DNA from: Flavobacteriales bacterium UBA720
Lineage (GTDB): Bacteria > Bacteroidota > Bacteroidia > Flavobacteriales > Weeksellaceae
Reading direction: 5' to 3'
Assembly: GCA_002297505.1 (NCBI GenBank)
Contig: DBLQ01000110.1
Location: forward strand, 18,223 to 82,222
DNA length: 64,000 bases
The notes under the pieces were generated by a model. It saw only the letters and a list, made by a program, of their open reading frames with translations. It was not told the DNA's origin and made no database searches. Of the stretch, positions 26,975-36,900 are shown piece after piece (position 1 is the stretch's first letter; each line of letters begins with the position of its first letter). The position numbers and the translations under genes are program-made.

Positions 26975-27511
26975 ATGCTGACATCTAAAGTAGCTAAAAG
27001 ATACGCACAGGGTTTACTGGATTTCACACAGGAATCCGGTAACACGGAAGCGGTTTTCGGTGAGATGAAGGACGTGGTGAAAATTATGTCTGAATCTAAG
27101 GAATTAAATCAATTTCTTAATACACCTTTTATTGATGCCAGAAAAAAAGAGGCGGTTGCACTGGAGATTTTTAAAAGTTTTTCGACGGTAGCACAAAACA
27201 TCATCCGATTGGTTATCAAACAAGGCAGAGAATCTCAGCTTAAGAATATCGCCCAGGAATTCATCAATAAAGTGGAAGATATCAAAGGAACTCAGAGAAT
27301 AACTTTGGTTACAGCTACAAAATTGTCAGAGCAAAATATTCAGAAAATCATTGCGGATTCCAAAATGGTGAATGTTTCCAACTATGATTTGGAAACGATA
27401 ATTAAACCGGAAATTCTCGGAGGTTATATCCTGAGAGTGGGCGACCAGCAAATCGATGCTTCAGTGAAGTCAAAACTGAATCATATCAAAAAAGAATTTC
27501 AACTTAACTAA
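26975..27511 (+). CDS. atpH: ATP synthase F1 subunit delta
   Basis: 178 residues, full length. N-terminal helical domain (KVAKRYAQGLLDFTQESG) and the C-terminal signature ETIIKPEILGGYILRVGDQQIDASVKSKL. It links the stalk b subunits to the top of F1. Tightly packed between atpF and atpA. Confidence 0.95.
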   Translation: MLTSKVAKRYAQGLLDFTQESGNTEAVFGEMKDVVKIMSESKELNQFLNTPFIDARKKEAVALEIFKSFSTVAQNIIRLVIKQGRESQLKNIAQEFINKVEDIKGTQRITLVTATKLSEQNIQKIIADSKMVNVSNYDLETIIKPEILGGYILRVGDQQIDASVKSKLNHIKKEFQLN

Positions 27512-27528
27512 GAAAAAACAACCATATA

Positions 27529-29106
27529 ATGGCAGAAATAAATCCGGCAGAAGTATCAGCGATACTGAAGCAGCAATTAGCAAATTTCGATACTCAATCT
27601 AATGTAGAAGAAGTTGGTACTGTTCTTACAATCGGTGATGGTATCGCGCGTGTTTACGGTTTAGAAAACGTACAGTACGGAGAATTGGTAAGATTCGAAG
27701 CTGGAGTAGAAGGTATCGTTCTTAACCTGGAAGAAGACAACGTAGGTGTGGCACTTCTTGGTGAATCCAAAATGGTAAAAGAAGGCGATACTGTAAGAAG
27801 AACTAACAGAATCTCTTCTATCAAAGTTGGTGAAGGAATGCTTGGTAGAGTTGTGGACACTTTGGGTAATCCAATCGATGGAAAAGGACCTATCGAAGGG
27901 GAACTTTACGAAATGCCGTTGGAAAGAAAAGCACCAGGTGTTATCTTCCGTCAGCCGGTAACTGAGCCGCTTCAGACTGGTATCGTTGCGATTGACTCGA
28001 TGATTCCTGTAGGAAGAGGACAAAGAGAGCTGATCATTGGTGACAGACAGACTGGTAAAACAGTTGTGGCTATCGACACCATTATCAATCAAAAAGAATT
28101 TTATGATGCTGGGCAACCGGTTTATTGTATATATGTTGCAATTGGGCAAAAAGCTTCGACTGTAGCACAAATCGTTAAAACATTAGAAGACAAAGGCGCT
28201 TTGGCTTACACAGTAATTGTAGCTGCTAACGCTTCTGATCCGGTTCCAATGCAGGTTTACTCTGCAATGGCAGGTGCTTCTATTGGAGAATACTTCAGAG
28301 ACACTGGTCGTGCCGCTTTGATTGTTTATGATGATTTGTCCAAGCAGGCTGTAGCTTACCGTGAGCTTTCTCTTCTATTGAGAAGACCACCGGGCCGTGA
28401 GGCTTATCCGGGAGACGTTTTCTACTTGCACTCCAGATTATTGGAAAGAGCGGCAAAAGTTATTGCTGATGATTCTATCGCAAAACAAATGAACGATTTG
28501 CCGGAATCTCTCAAGCCAATCGTGAAAGGTGGTGGTTCATTAACAGCCCTTCCAATCATCGAAACTCAGGCTGGTGACGTTTCTGCATATATCCCGACCA
28601 ACGTGATCTCTATTACAGACGGACAGATTTTCCTGGAGTCTGACTTGTTCAACTCGGGAGTTCGTCCTGCGATCAACGTTGGTATCTCTGTATCAAGAGT
28701 TGGGGGTAATGCTCAAATCAAGTCAATGAAAAAAGTGTCTGGTACTTTGAAACTAGACCAGGCTCAATATAAAGAATTGGAAGCGTTTGCAAAGTTCGGT
28801 TCTGACCTGGATGCTGCCACATTGGCAGTAATCTCTAAAGGGGAAAGAAACGTGGAGCTTTTGAAGCAACCGGTGAACTCTCCGCTTCCGGTAGAAAGTC
28901 AGGTAGCAATGATCTACGCAGGAACTGAAAACCTGATGAGAAATATTCCAATCAGAAAGGTGAAAGAATTCCAGGTAGAATATGTGGATTTCTTGAGAAA
29001 CAAGCATCCGGAAGTAATGGCTGCGCTTAAAGCTGGTAAAATTGACGATTCAATTACCGGAACGCTGAAGCAGGTAGCAACAGAACTTTCTGCGAAATAC
29101 AACTAA
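27529..29106 (+). CDS. atpA: ATP synthase F1 subunit alpha
   Basis: 525 residues. P-loop GDRQTGKT (about 175), RELSLLLRRPPGREAYPGDVFYLHSRLLERA block and VGISVSRVGGNAQ confirm subunit alpha. Non-catalytic nucleotide-binding subunit of the F1 hexamer. Codon usage is that of a highly expressed gene. Confidence 0.98.
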   Translation: MAEINPAEVSAILKQQLANFDTQSNVEEVGTVLTIGDGIARVYGLENVQYGELVRFEAGVEGIVLNLEEDNVGVALLGESKMVKEGDTVRRTNRISSIKVGEGMLGRVVDTLGNPIDGKGPIEGELYEMPLERKAPGVIFRQPVTEPLQTGIVAIDSMIPVGRGQRELIIGDRQTGKTVVAIDTIINQKEFYDAGQPVYCIYVAIGQKASTVAQIVKTLEDKGALAYTVIVAANASDPVPMQVYSAMAGASIGEYFRDTGRAALIVYDDLSKQAVAYRELSLLLRRPPGREAYPGDVFYLHSRLLERAAKVIADDSIAKQMNDLPESLKPIVKGGGSLTALPIIETQAGDVSAYIPTNVISITDGQIFLESDLFNSGVRPAINVGISVSRVGGNAQIKSMKKVSGTLKLDQAQYKELEAFAKFGSDLDAATLAVISKGERNVELLKQPVNSPLPVESQVAMIYAGTENLMRNIPIRKVKEFQVEYVDFLRNKHPEVMAALKAGKIDDSITGTLKQVATELSAKYN

Positions 29107-29109
29107 ACT

Positions 29110-29184
29110 TGGTTGTCGGTTGTTAGTTGTCGGTTGATGGACATTTCCTTGGACTGACAACTATCAACTATCAACTATCAACCA
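29110..29184. repeat. Imperfect 30-nt inverted repeat between atpA and atpG
   Basis: The left arm (29110-29140, GGTTGTCGGTTGTTAGTTGT...) matches the reverse complement of the right arm (29152-29184, repeats of ATCAACT) in most positions. Related words (AGTTGTCGGTTGATGG; ATCAACTATCAACC) recur near 60590 and 55640, so this appears to be a dispersed family. Its place inside the operon would put a hairpin just ahead of the atpG start. Confidence 0.55.
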
Positions 29185-29194
29185 GATTATAAGA

Positions 29195-30061
29195 ATGGCA
29201 AACTTAAAAGAAATACGAGGCAGGATTTCATCGATATCATCTACGATGCAGATTACCAGTGCTATGAAAATGGTTTCCGCAGCGAAACTGAAAAAAGCGC
29301 AGGATGCAATCGTAATGCTGAGACCTTATTCCGAAAAACTACAGGAGATTATTGAGAATGTAAGCGCCGCTTCTGATGCAGACAACATTTCAGAATTTGC
29401 AGTGGAGCGTGAGGTGAAAAAAGTACTTTTCATCGCCGTAACTTCCAACAGAGGTTTGGCCGGTGCCTTCAACTCGTCTGTAATTAAGGAATTGAATACG
29501 CAGTTTTCTTCCCAAAAAAATGTAGAACTGGAGATTCTCACGATTGGTAAAAAAGCTTTCGATGCGATGAGAAAGAACAGAACAGTTTACGAAAATCACA
29601 GTTCGCTCTTCGATAATCTTTCTTTCGACCATGTTTCCAACATGACGGAAAAGGTAATGGCCGATTTCAAAGCTGGCAAGTTTGACAAAGTATATGTAGT
29701 TTACAATAAGTTTATCAATGCTGCCACTCAGGAAGTCGTAACAGAGCAGGTTTTGCCAATTTCTGTGTCCGCAGAAAAGCAAACTTCCGATGTGAATGTA
29801 GATTACATCTTCGAACCGGGCAGACAGGAAATCCTGAAAACCCTGATTCCAAAGTCTATCAAGACACAGATATTTAAAGCGGTTCTGGATTCTGTAGCAT
29901 CAGAACACGGTGCCAGGATGACAGCGATGCACAAGGCGACTGACAATGCAGAGGCTCTTAGAAATGACTTGAGGATTTTCTACAACAAAGCCAGACAGGC
30001 CGCCATCACCAACGAAATTTTAGAGATTGTTTCCGGAGCAGAAGCTCTGAAAAACAGTTGA
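29195..30061 (+). CDS. atpG: ATP synthase F1 subunit gamma
   Basis: 288 residues. N-terminal helix LKEIRGRISSISSTMQITSAMKMVSAAKL and the C-terminal signature EHGARMTAMHKATDNAEALRNDLRIFYNKARQAAITNEI are diagnostic of the rotary shaft. Last gene of the operon: beta (atpD) and epsilon (atpC) do not follow and must be elsewhere, as is usual in Bacteroidota. Confidence 0.97.
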   Translation: MANLKEIRGRISSISSTMQITSAMKMVSAAKLKKAQDAIVMLRPYSEKLQEIIENVSAASDADNISEFAVEREVKKVLFIAVTSNRGLAGAFNSSVIKELNTQFSSQKNVELEILTIGKKAFDAMRKNRTVYENHSSLFDNLSFDHVSNMTEKVMADFKAGKFDKVYVVYNKFINAATQEVVTEQVLPISVSAEKQTSDVNVDYIFEPGRQEILKTLIPKSIKTQIFKAVLDSVASEHGARMTAMHKATDNAEALRNDLRIFYNKARQAAITNEILEIVSGAEALKNS

Positions 30062-30134
30062 TATATTTATAAGTTAAAGTTAGTAGTTAGTTATAAAAAG
30101 CATTGGAGGGCAAACTTCAGTGCTTTTTATTATT

Positions 30135-30243
30135 TTGGGCAGCTTTATCCGCCTTCCGCTCCCAATCTTTTTTGCAGAAAGTTTCTACATAAGTAGAAAT
30201 TGAGAACCAGCAAAAAAGGATTTCCGCTCAAGTCGGGCTGCAG
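30135..30243. repeat. Dispersed stem-loop repeat, copy 2
   Basis: Same outer segments as 24011-24097 (GGGCAGCTTTATCCGCCTTC and CCGCTCAAGTCGGGCTGCAG). The internal stem AATCTTTTTTGC / GCAAAAAAGGATT is longer here, and a second small stem (TTTCTAC with GTAGAAA) sits in the centre. It fills most of the 331-nt gap between atpG and the next gene. Confidence 0.75.
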
Positions 30244-30328
30244 CTTCGCAAAGTATCAATCTTAATCCTTTTTTCGATTTTACAGGAAAAGGAAACGAAG
30301 TCTCGGTATATTGAGTAGAAGTAATTAC

Positions 30329-30359
30329 TTGTAAACAAATAAAAAAAAACTTACTTTTG
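30329..30359 (+). promoter_or_regulatory. Consensus promoter of the T9SS cargo gene
   Basis: TTG (30329-30331), 20-nt spacer, TACTTTTG (30352-30359): a full match to both Bacteroidota boxes. It shows that a possible upstream TTG start at 30357 is promoter sequence and supports the ATG at 30393. Confidence 0.75.
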
Positions 30360-30392
30360 CAACCATTAATTTTTAAAAATAAAAACACAAAA

Positions 30393-31286
30393 ATGAAAAA
30401 ATTATTTTTATCTTTTGTTGCATTAGGTAATCTATTATTGGCTCAAACTGTTGTGATTAATCAACCTGTTTCATCTATGCCATTAGATTATGTTTCAAGT
30501 TATAGTTACAATCCAAGTCAAAAAGGGATTTTTACAGCAGATGATTTTGAACTAACATCAATTTCAACCATTAAGAAAATTACCATATTTGGTAAAGGTG
30601 ATTCGAACTTTCTGAGTAATTTGCAAGGCTTTACTGTTCATTTAATTCCTGAGCAAAATTCACTTCCAATGGGGATACCTTTTAAGACTTATACAGGAGG
30701 GTATTTCTCTTTGGCTTATCCCACAAACTCAAAATTGGTGATTACTGATTTAGGGAATGACGTATTCAAGGTAGAGCTAAATAATATCGATACCTATGGA
30801 ATATGCCAAAATAAACCAATTGGTAAATATTGGTTAAGTGTTGCTGGATTAGTAAACGCTAATTCCAATTTTTTTGCACAAGCGAATTGGTACTCATTTT
30901 CATCTAGCCAAAATAGTTTTAATAACGCTGTATTTGTTGATCCGGATGATTTGACCTTTTCTGCTAATACGACTTGGAAACCCATTTCAACGCAAGTTTC
31001 AAATATGAATTCGCTTGCTTTTATAATTGAAACCGCAGATAATCTTGGTACCAAAGAAATAAAAAATACACCAGACTTTTTTATTTCAAATGATAAAAAC
31101 TTGCTAACTATTACAGAGCTTATTGGAAATAATTTTAAAGAATGTGAAATATTTGATATGTCTGGAAAAAAGTTAGGTCAATATAAAAACAAGATTATTG
31201 ATATTTCTTATTTGAATTCTTCTATTTACGTATTAAAAGTAGTAAACAAAAACGGAAAATTTAATACGTTCAAATTTAAAAAATAA
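30393..31286 (+). CDS. Secreted protein with type A T9SS sorting domain
   Basis: 297 residues. Signal peptide MKKLFLSFVALGNLLLAQ, then a beta-rich domain of about 200 residues (SYNPSQKGIFTADDFEL, ISTIKKITIFGKGD, NAVFVDPDDL) resembling extracellular carbohydrate- or matrix-type domains. The C-terminal 65 residues form a type A Por sorting domain (CEIFDMSGKKLGQYKNKIIDIS, IYVLKVVNKNGK). It is exported through the type IX system. I do not recognise the central domain. Weak terminator-like stem at 31298-31327. Confidence 0.75.
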   Translation: MKKLFLSFVALGNLLLAQTVVINQPVSSMPLDYVSSYSYNPSQKGIFTADDFELTSISTIKKITIFGKGDSNFLSNLQGFTVHLIPEQNSLPMGIPFKTYTGGYFSLAYPTNSKLVITDLGNDVFKVELNNIDTYGICQNKPIGKYWLSVAGLVNANSNFFAQANWYSFSSSQNSFNNAVFVDPDDLTFSANTTWKPISTQVSNMNSLAFIIETADNLGTKEIKNTPDFFISNDKNLLTITELIGNNFKECEIFDMSGKKLGQYKNKIIDISYLNSSIYVLKVVNKNGKFNTFKFKK

Positions 31287-31297
31287 GTTTACAAAAA

Positions 31298-31335
31298 CAG
31301 ACTTTCTGTAATATTTTGCGAAGTCTGAATTTTTA
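31298..31335 (+). terminator. Weak terminator-like stem
   Basis: CAGACTT (31298-31304) pairs with AAGTCTG (31321-31327) across a 16-nt loop, followed by AATTTTTA. Otherwise the 250-nt gap to the next gene is AT-rich with one promoter. Confidence 0.4.
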
Positions 31336-31501
31336 TAGCCACTACTTATTAACTACAAATTTTTATTAATTTGGTCGTTAGAAAGTAATGGCTTTTTTAT
31401 TTATTTTTTTCTAAAGTTATTGTTGTTTGGGTATTTCACTATTGCTAAATTTCATTTTTATTAACTTCAAGATGTTCTAAATCGAAGTTAAAAAAAATAT
31501 A

Positions 31502-31509
31502 TATCTTTG
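31502..31509 (+). promoter_or_regulatory. Promoter of the CBS/CorC-type gene (-7 box)
   Basis: TATCTTTG, exact match to TANNTTTG, 27 nt before the ATG. No exact TTG at -33. Confidence 0.5.
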
Positions 31510-31536
31510 TAGGGATTGTATATATAACAACATTAA

Positions 31537-32895
31537 ATGGACCCCGATAGTTTAGTCAAACTTCTCATTGCATTATTTTTAGTTCTTTTGAATGGCTTTT
31601 TTGTAGCCGCCGAATTCTCAATTGTTAAAGTACGTTATTCCCAGATTCAGCTCAAAGCTGCCGAAGGAAACACGATGGCCAAGCAGGCCGAAAATATCAT
31701 TAAAAATCTCGATGCCTATCTCTCGGCCACTCAGCTGGGGATTACACTTGCTTCCCTTGCCCTCGGTTGGGTAGGAGAGAGCGCGTTGCATCATATCATA
31801 GAAGCCACGTTTCATTCCCTCAATATCGAATTGGCGGCCACTACGGTGACTACGATTTCAGTCGTCTGTAGTTTCCTTTTGATTACCGTGATGCACATTG
31901 TCTTCGGAGAATTGGTTCCAAAATCGATTGCGATCAGGAAATCTGAGGCCACAACCTTATTCATTGCCTATCCGCTGCATCTGTTTTACAATATCTTCCG
32001 CCCGTTCATCTGGTTGATGAACTCCTTGTCCAACGGGTTTTTGAGAATTATCAAAATCCATCCGGCCTCGGAACATGATATTCATTCTACAGAAGAATTG
32101 CAATTGTTAGTAAAACAATCTGCAGACAGTGGTGAGATTGAGGAGGAAAATTATGAGATCATCAAGAATGCTTTCGATTTTACAGATCACAATGCGAAGC
32201 AGATCATGATCACCCGCCAGAACATCTCTTCGATTGACATCGAGGATGATAAGGAGGAAATCATCTCTCAGATTATGGAAAGCGGCTACTCGCGTATCCC
32301 GGTTTACGAGGGTTCCATTGATAACATCATCGGTATTTTTTACACCAAGGAGATCATCAGGGAATATATCAAAAGCAAGGGCGAATTGACGCATGAAGAT
32401 TTGAGAGGTCTGATGCGGGAAGCCTTCTTTGTGGTCGGAAGCAAAAAGATTTCTGACCTTCTAAAAGTGTTCCAGCTGAAGAAGCAGCATATGGCGATTG
32501 TCATTGATGAATTTGGCGGAACTGAAGGTATCATCACGCTGGAAGATATCCTGGAGGAATTGGTAGGCGAGATTCAGGACGAGGAAGATGAAGAGGATAA
32601 AATCGTAGACAAGGTCGGCGAGAACACCTATTGGGTGAAAGCCACGCAGCCATTGGAGGAGATCAACGAAAGCCTGCCGAGAGACCTTCCGGTTTCCGAA
32701 GAAGGCGAGTATAATACTTTAGCCGGATTTATCCTCAACAAATTGCAGGATATTCCGGAAGAAAATCAGGAGTTTGAGTGCGACGGCTACCACTTCAAAA
32801 TTCTCAAAATGCAGAACAAGGGTGTAGAACTGGTGGAACTGGTATACGAGAAACCACTCCTCGAAGATCTTACCGATGAAATTACAGATGCGTAA
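31537..32895 (+). CDS. CNNM/HlyC-CorC family membrane protein with CBS domains
   Basis: 452 residues. DUF21/CNNM transmembrane region about 1-190 (LIALFLVLLNGFFVAAEFSIV, ATQLGITLASLALGWVGES, HIVFGELVPKSIAIRK), then a CBS pair about 205-335 (MITRQNISSIDI, SGYSRIPVYEGSIDNIIGI, HMAIVIDEFGGTEGIITLEDILEELVGE) and a C-terminal CorC_HlyC domain. The family mediates or regulates Mg2+/Co2+ efflux; older annotation calls it hemolysin. The stop overlaps the clpS start by 1 nt (TAATG), so the two are co-translated. Confidence 0.92.
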   Translation: MDPDSLVKLLIALFLVLLNGFFVAAEFSIVKVRYSQIQLKAAEGNTMAKQAENIIKNLDAYLSATQLGITLASLALGWVGESALHHIIEATFHSLNIELAATTVTTISVVCSFLLITVMHIVFGELVPKSIAIRKSEATTLFIAYPLHLFYNIFRPFIWLMNSLSNGFLRIIKIHPASEHDIHSTEELQLLVKQSADSGEIEEENYEIIKNAFDFTDHNAKQIMITRQNISSIDIEDDKEEIISQIMESGYSRIPVYEGSIDNIIGIFYTKEIIREYIKSKGELTHEDLRGLMREAFFVVGSKKISDLLKVFQLKKQHMAIVIDEFGGTEGIITLEDILEELVGEIQDEEDEEDKIVDKVGENTYWVKATQPLEEINESLPRDLPVSEEGEYNTLAGFILNKLQDIPEENQEFECDGYHFKILKMQNKGVELVELVYEKPLLEDLTDEITDA

Positions 32896-33200
32896 TGATA
32901 AGTATTAATAACAATAAATCTTACGATCAGCCAAAACGCCAGTACGATGAAGATGTTCTGGTGCTGGAACAGGAAGACGAAGTCTACAAATTGGTTCTTC
33001 ATAATGATGATGTCAATACTTTCGACTTTGTCATTATGTGCCTGATGGAAATCTGCGAACATACGCTGGAGCAGGCAGAACAGTGTACGATTCTCGTTCA
33101 TTACAAAGGCAAATGTACCGTAAAAACAGGTGCGTTGGAAAAACTTAAACCGATGAATCAGGCATTGCTGGACAAAGGATTAAGCTCAGAAATACAATAA
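32895..33200 (+). CDS. clpS: ClpS, adaptor for ClpAP/ClpCP protease
   Basis: 101 residues. The N-end-rule substrate pocket motif LVLHNDDVNTFDFVI, followed by the EQAEQCTILVHYKGKC block, is diagnostic. The first 25 residues are a flexible tail. It delivers proteins with destabilising N-terminal residues to the Clp protease. Overlaps the upstream gene by 1 nt; terminator directly after. Confidence 0.93.
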   Translation: MISINNNKSYDQPKRQYDEDVLVLEQEDEVYKLVLHNDDVNTFDFVIMCLMEICEHTLEQAEQCTILVHYKGKCTVKTGALEKLKPMNQALLDKGLSSEIQ

Positions 33201-33227
33201 ACGGTTACTTTTAGTAATCGTTTTTTT
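33200..33227 (+). terminator. Terminator after clpS
   Basis: 9-bp stem (33200-33208 with 33214-33222, one G:U), 5-nt loop and T7. Confidence 0.85.
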
Positions 33228-33238
33228 ATTACGAAATA

Positions 33239-33246
33239 TATATTTG
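33239..33246 (+). promoter_or_regulatory. Putative promoter of the orphan secreted protein (-7 box)
   Basis: TATATTTG, exact match, 78 nt upstream of the ATG at 33324; no TTG at -33. Confidence 0.35.
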
Positions 33247-33323
33247 TGTCATATTGATATTAGCAGTAATTTGTTTAGATGTAATACGACTTATTTATTA
33301 ATCTAGAAATTCAATAATGATTT

Positions 33324-33866
33324 ATGAAAATAATTATTTTAGTAATATTTGTAATCTTAAGTCCTCTAAATTTTTTTGCTCAAACAGAATCATTAAGTGA
33401 TGAAAAATATAAGACGGCCAAAATAATTTTTGATAATGCTTATTCTCAAAGAAATAAAAATACTAACTATAAACTCTCAAAAGTTAAATCCAGAAATAAT
33501 AAAGTTATTCTAAACAATTTAGAGACTATAAAATTCGGGAGAGTTGATTTTAAAGGTCTGTCGATAATCGAAAAAGGATTACTGAACCCAAAAGAAATCA
33601 ATGGTAATAGTAGAATATCGGTTTGTTGTATTCAAGAATTACCATTATTAAATCCCAACATAATAACAAGGAGATTCAGGATTTGGGTATTTCCATATAA
33701 TGAAAAATTGTATAATTCTCTTGAGGATGAATCTTATAGAAATAAAAATCCTTCCGAATATTATTTTGAATTGATGAATGAAGATTATACTGAAAATATG
33801 ACTTGGAAAGACTTTATTAAAAATGCAAAATTAACATTTATTGCTTTTGGTCAAAAAGTAGAGTAA
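33324..33866 (+). CDS. Orphan secreted protein, unknown function
   Basis: 180 residues with a signal peptide (MKIIILVIFVILSPLNFFAQ). The mature part is Lys/Asn-rich with two adjacent Cys (VCCIQELPLL) and no recognisable motif. Codons are strongly A/T-biased compared with clpS and the CBS gene next door, which suggests an accessory or acquired gene. A weak stem (33893-33899 with 33904-33910) separates it from convergent dnaE2. Confidence 0.6.
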   Translation: MKIIILVIFVILSPLNFFAQTESLSDEKYKTAKIIFDNAYSQRNKNTNYKLSKVKSRNNKVILNNLETIKFGRVDFKGLSIIEKGLLNPKEINGNSRISVCCIQELPLLNPNIITRRFRIWVFPYNEKLYNSLEDESYRNKNPSEYYFELMNEDYTENMTWKDFIKNAKLTFIAFGQKVE

Positions 33867-33892
33867 ATAATTGAAATATAGGAGTTATCAAT

Positions 33893-33914
33893 AAAAGATA
33901 ATGATCTTTTTAAC
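33893..33914. terminator. Short bidirectional terminator-like hairpin
   Basis: AAAAGAT / ATCTTTT, 7-bp stem and 4-nt loop with T run; overlaps the stop codon of dnaE2. Confidence 0.4.
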
Positions 33915-36900
33915 TGAATTTCTGCCTCGGCAAATTGATCTCGTGCGCCTGCGGATAAGGCTTGCGTGAGGTCATACTGATGTCTTCTTTCATTTGTTTA
34001 TGAACATCAAATTCCCTGTCTTTGTCATACGCATACCTCGGATCCGGGATCATTGGCAGCTTCGCCATTTTATGAATCGTGATCGTCGGAAAATGATAAT
34101 CCACTTCCACTGTTCCCAGCAAGAGATAACAGCCTCCACCCTGAAAATCGTATTCTTTCAGACTGTCCGGGAAATGAGCGGTATCAAAATAATCACCATT
34201 GGCATCAATCCAGGTTCCGAAGAACATCGCACCTTTCTTCGTAGGAACGTGTTTCCGCGAAATCAGATAAGCCAGCATTTTGACCTGAAGTTTGTGAAAT
34301 TTCAATAAATCTTTTACAAAAACCGAACCTCGGAATTTTGTTTTTAACAAGTCAAAAGGACTGCAGGAAACAGGAAATCCGATGATCTCCAGCTCATCAA
34401 AGGCATCTTCAAACGCTTCTCTTTTCAGTTCCGGCAGTTTGAATTCACGCGCAGGCTCATCAAAAAGGGCAATGTTTCTGTTTTCGATTTTATAGTTGAT
34501 CAATAATAATCTGGCTTCCACCAACAATTCATTTTTCTGCTTTCCTGTAAACCTGAATGCGCCAATAAAAATCAAAATCTGAATGGTTTCAATCCCTACC
34601 GGAATGCGCTTGATGAAGTTTTCCAGAGATTGGTAATCGCCGTTTATTTCGCGCTCTTCAGAAATCATTTGGGCAATTTTCGTCTCCAGAGATTGCAGTA
34701 GCAGAAAGCCCAAATAGATGGTTGTTCCTTTCAAGACCGATTGATATTCGCTGTGGTTCACGCAGGGATTTTGGATCTCAGCGCCGGACATTCTCGCTTC
34801 GTGAATATAAACTTCTGTCCGGTAAAAACCACCTTGGTTATTGATGACCGAAACCATAAATTCCAGCGGATAATAGACCTTCAGATACAAACTCTGATAA
34901 CTTTCCACCGCATAAGACGCCGAATGTGCCTTACAAAATGAATAACCCGCAAACGACTGAATCTGCCGAAAAGCCTCTGCGGTCATTTGCTCAGAATGTC
35001 CTTGATTTTTACAAGATTCGAAAAAGTTGACTTTTACTTCATTCAATTTCTGCATCGACCGTTCCTTTCCGCTCATTGCCCGTCTTAGAATGTCACCATC
35101 GGCGTGAGAAAGTCCTCCAAAATATTGCGCAATTTTGATCACATCTTCCTGATAAACCATAATGCCGTAAGTTTCTTTCAAATTTTTCTCAAACACGGGA
35201 TGAAAATATTCGAATTGATTGGGATGATTGTGGCGGAAAATATATTCCCGCATCATTCCGCTCTGTGCCACGCCGGGACGGATGATAGATGACGCGGCGA
35301 CCAACGTTCGGTAGTCACTGCATTTCAGCCGTCGTAACAATCCACGCATCGCCGGACTTTCGATATAGAAACAGCCGATGGTTTTTCCGATGGCCAGATA
35401 TTCATTGCAGACAGACTCGTCTTTAGAAATAGAAGTGTCCCGGATATCCACTTCGATGCCTCTGTTTTGTTTAATTAATTCTACGGTGTCATTGATCGTT
35501 CCAAGTCCGCGCTGCGAGAGAATATCAAACTTTTCCAACCCGATGTCTTCTGCCACATTCATATCAAACTGAGCAATAGGGAAGCCTTTTGGAGGCATTT
35601 CCAGAGCCGTGTAAGTGGTAATTGGTTCTTCAGAAATCAAAATGCCGCAAGCGTGCATACTTCTTTGATTCGGGAATTTTTCCATCAATTTTCCATATTG
35701 ATGAACCAGTTTTACAATCGAGTTTTGGTCGTGGTTTTCCATTGATTTGCCAGCCAATTGATCTAATTCTTCTTTGGGCAAACCAAATGCTTTACCTACT
35801 TCCCGAAAAATCGATTTGTATTTGAATTCCACATTGGTTCCGCAAAAGGCCACGTGATCCCTTCCGTATTTATCAAAAATATATTGGATGATGATGTCGC
35901 GGTTTTGCCAACTCCAATCGATATCAAAATCGGGTGGAGAAGTTCGGTTAAGATTCAGAAACCTTTCAAAATATAAATCTAATTCAATCGGACAAATATC
36001 TGTAATGCCCAGGCAATAACTGACGATGGAATTGGCGCCACTTCCTCGACCGACGTGCATAAAACCCATTCTGTTGCTGTACTGCACGATATCCCAGGTA
36101 ATCAGAAAATACGCCGAAAATTTAAGCTCACCAATCACTTTCAGTTCTTTTTCAACTCTGGCTCTGGCAACATCATCATTGGCGCCATACCGTTTTTGCA
36201 AACCCGAATAAGCGAGCTCGGCCAACAGTTTCATATCCTCTTCCAGAGATTCTTTAAAATATTTTTTGTTTTTATTTTCAGTGCTTCCACGTTCTTTGTA
36301 AGTAAATTCAAAGCTACATTCTGCAAGGATTTTTTTGGTGTTGCTAATGATTGAAGGATAATGTTCAAATGATTTTAATAAGTCAATTTCGGGTTTGAAA
36401 TGTTCGGATTTTCTGCAAATCTCATCTTCCGCAAGTTTAGAAATCAAAGTATTGCCGTCAATCGCTCTCAGGATTCGATGAAGATTATATTCTTTTTTCG
36501 TGCTGAAGGTGACAGGCTGAAGAACAACCATTTTGTTGATTTTATTTTTAAATTCAGGCCGAATCAACAGATTCAATTCCTCTTCACGGATTCCTATGAA
36601 TTCATTTTCTTTTAAAGTTTCAGGCATATTTTCGATGGGATAAATGACAAATACCTGACTGTAATTCGGAGCCGTTTCCGAAAGTTCAATACCGTCACAA
36701 TGATGTTGAGTTAAAATCTGGTTCACTTCTCCAATTCCGCCGAATGCCTTCGCAATAGCAATGTATAAGAGTTTGTTTTCTTTTCTCACTTCGATGCCGG
36801 CAATCGGTTTTATTCCTGCTTTTTCACATTCTTTTTTGAAATCATAAATGGCGGTTACGGTATTGATGTCGCTCAAAACCAATGTTTTGATTCCAAGTTC

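Noticed and set aside
30357..30392. Upstream TTG start for the T9SS cargo gene
   Set aside because: The TTG lies inside the consensus -7 box TACTTTTG; the ATG at 30393 begins a proper signal peptide.
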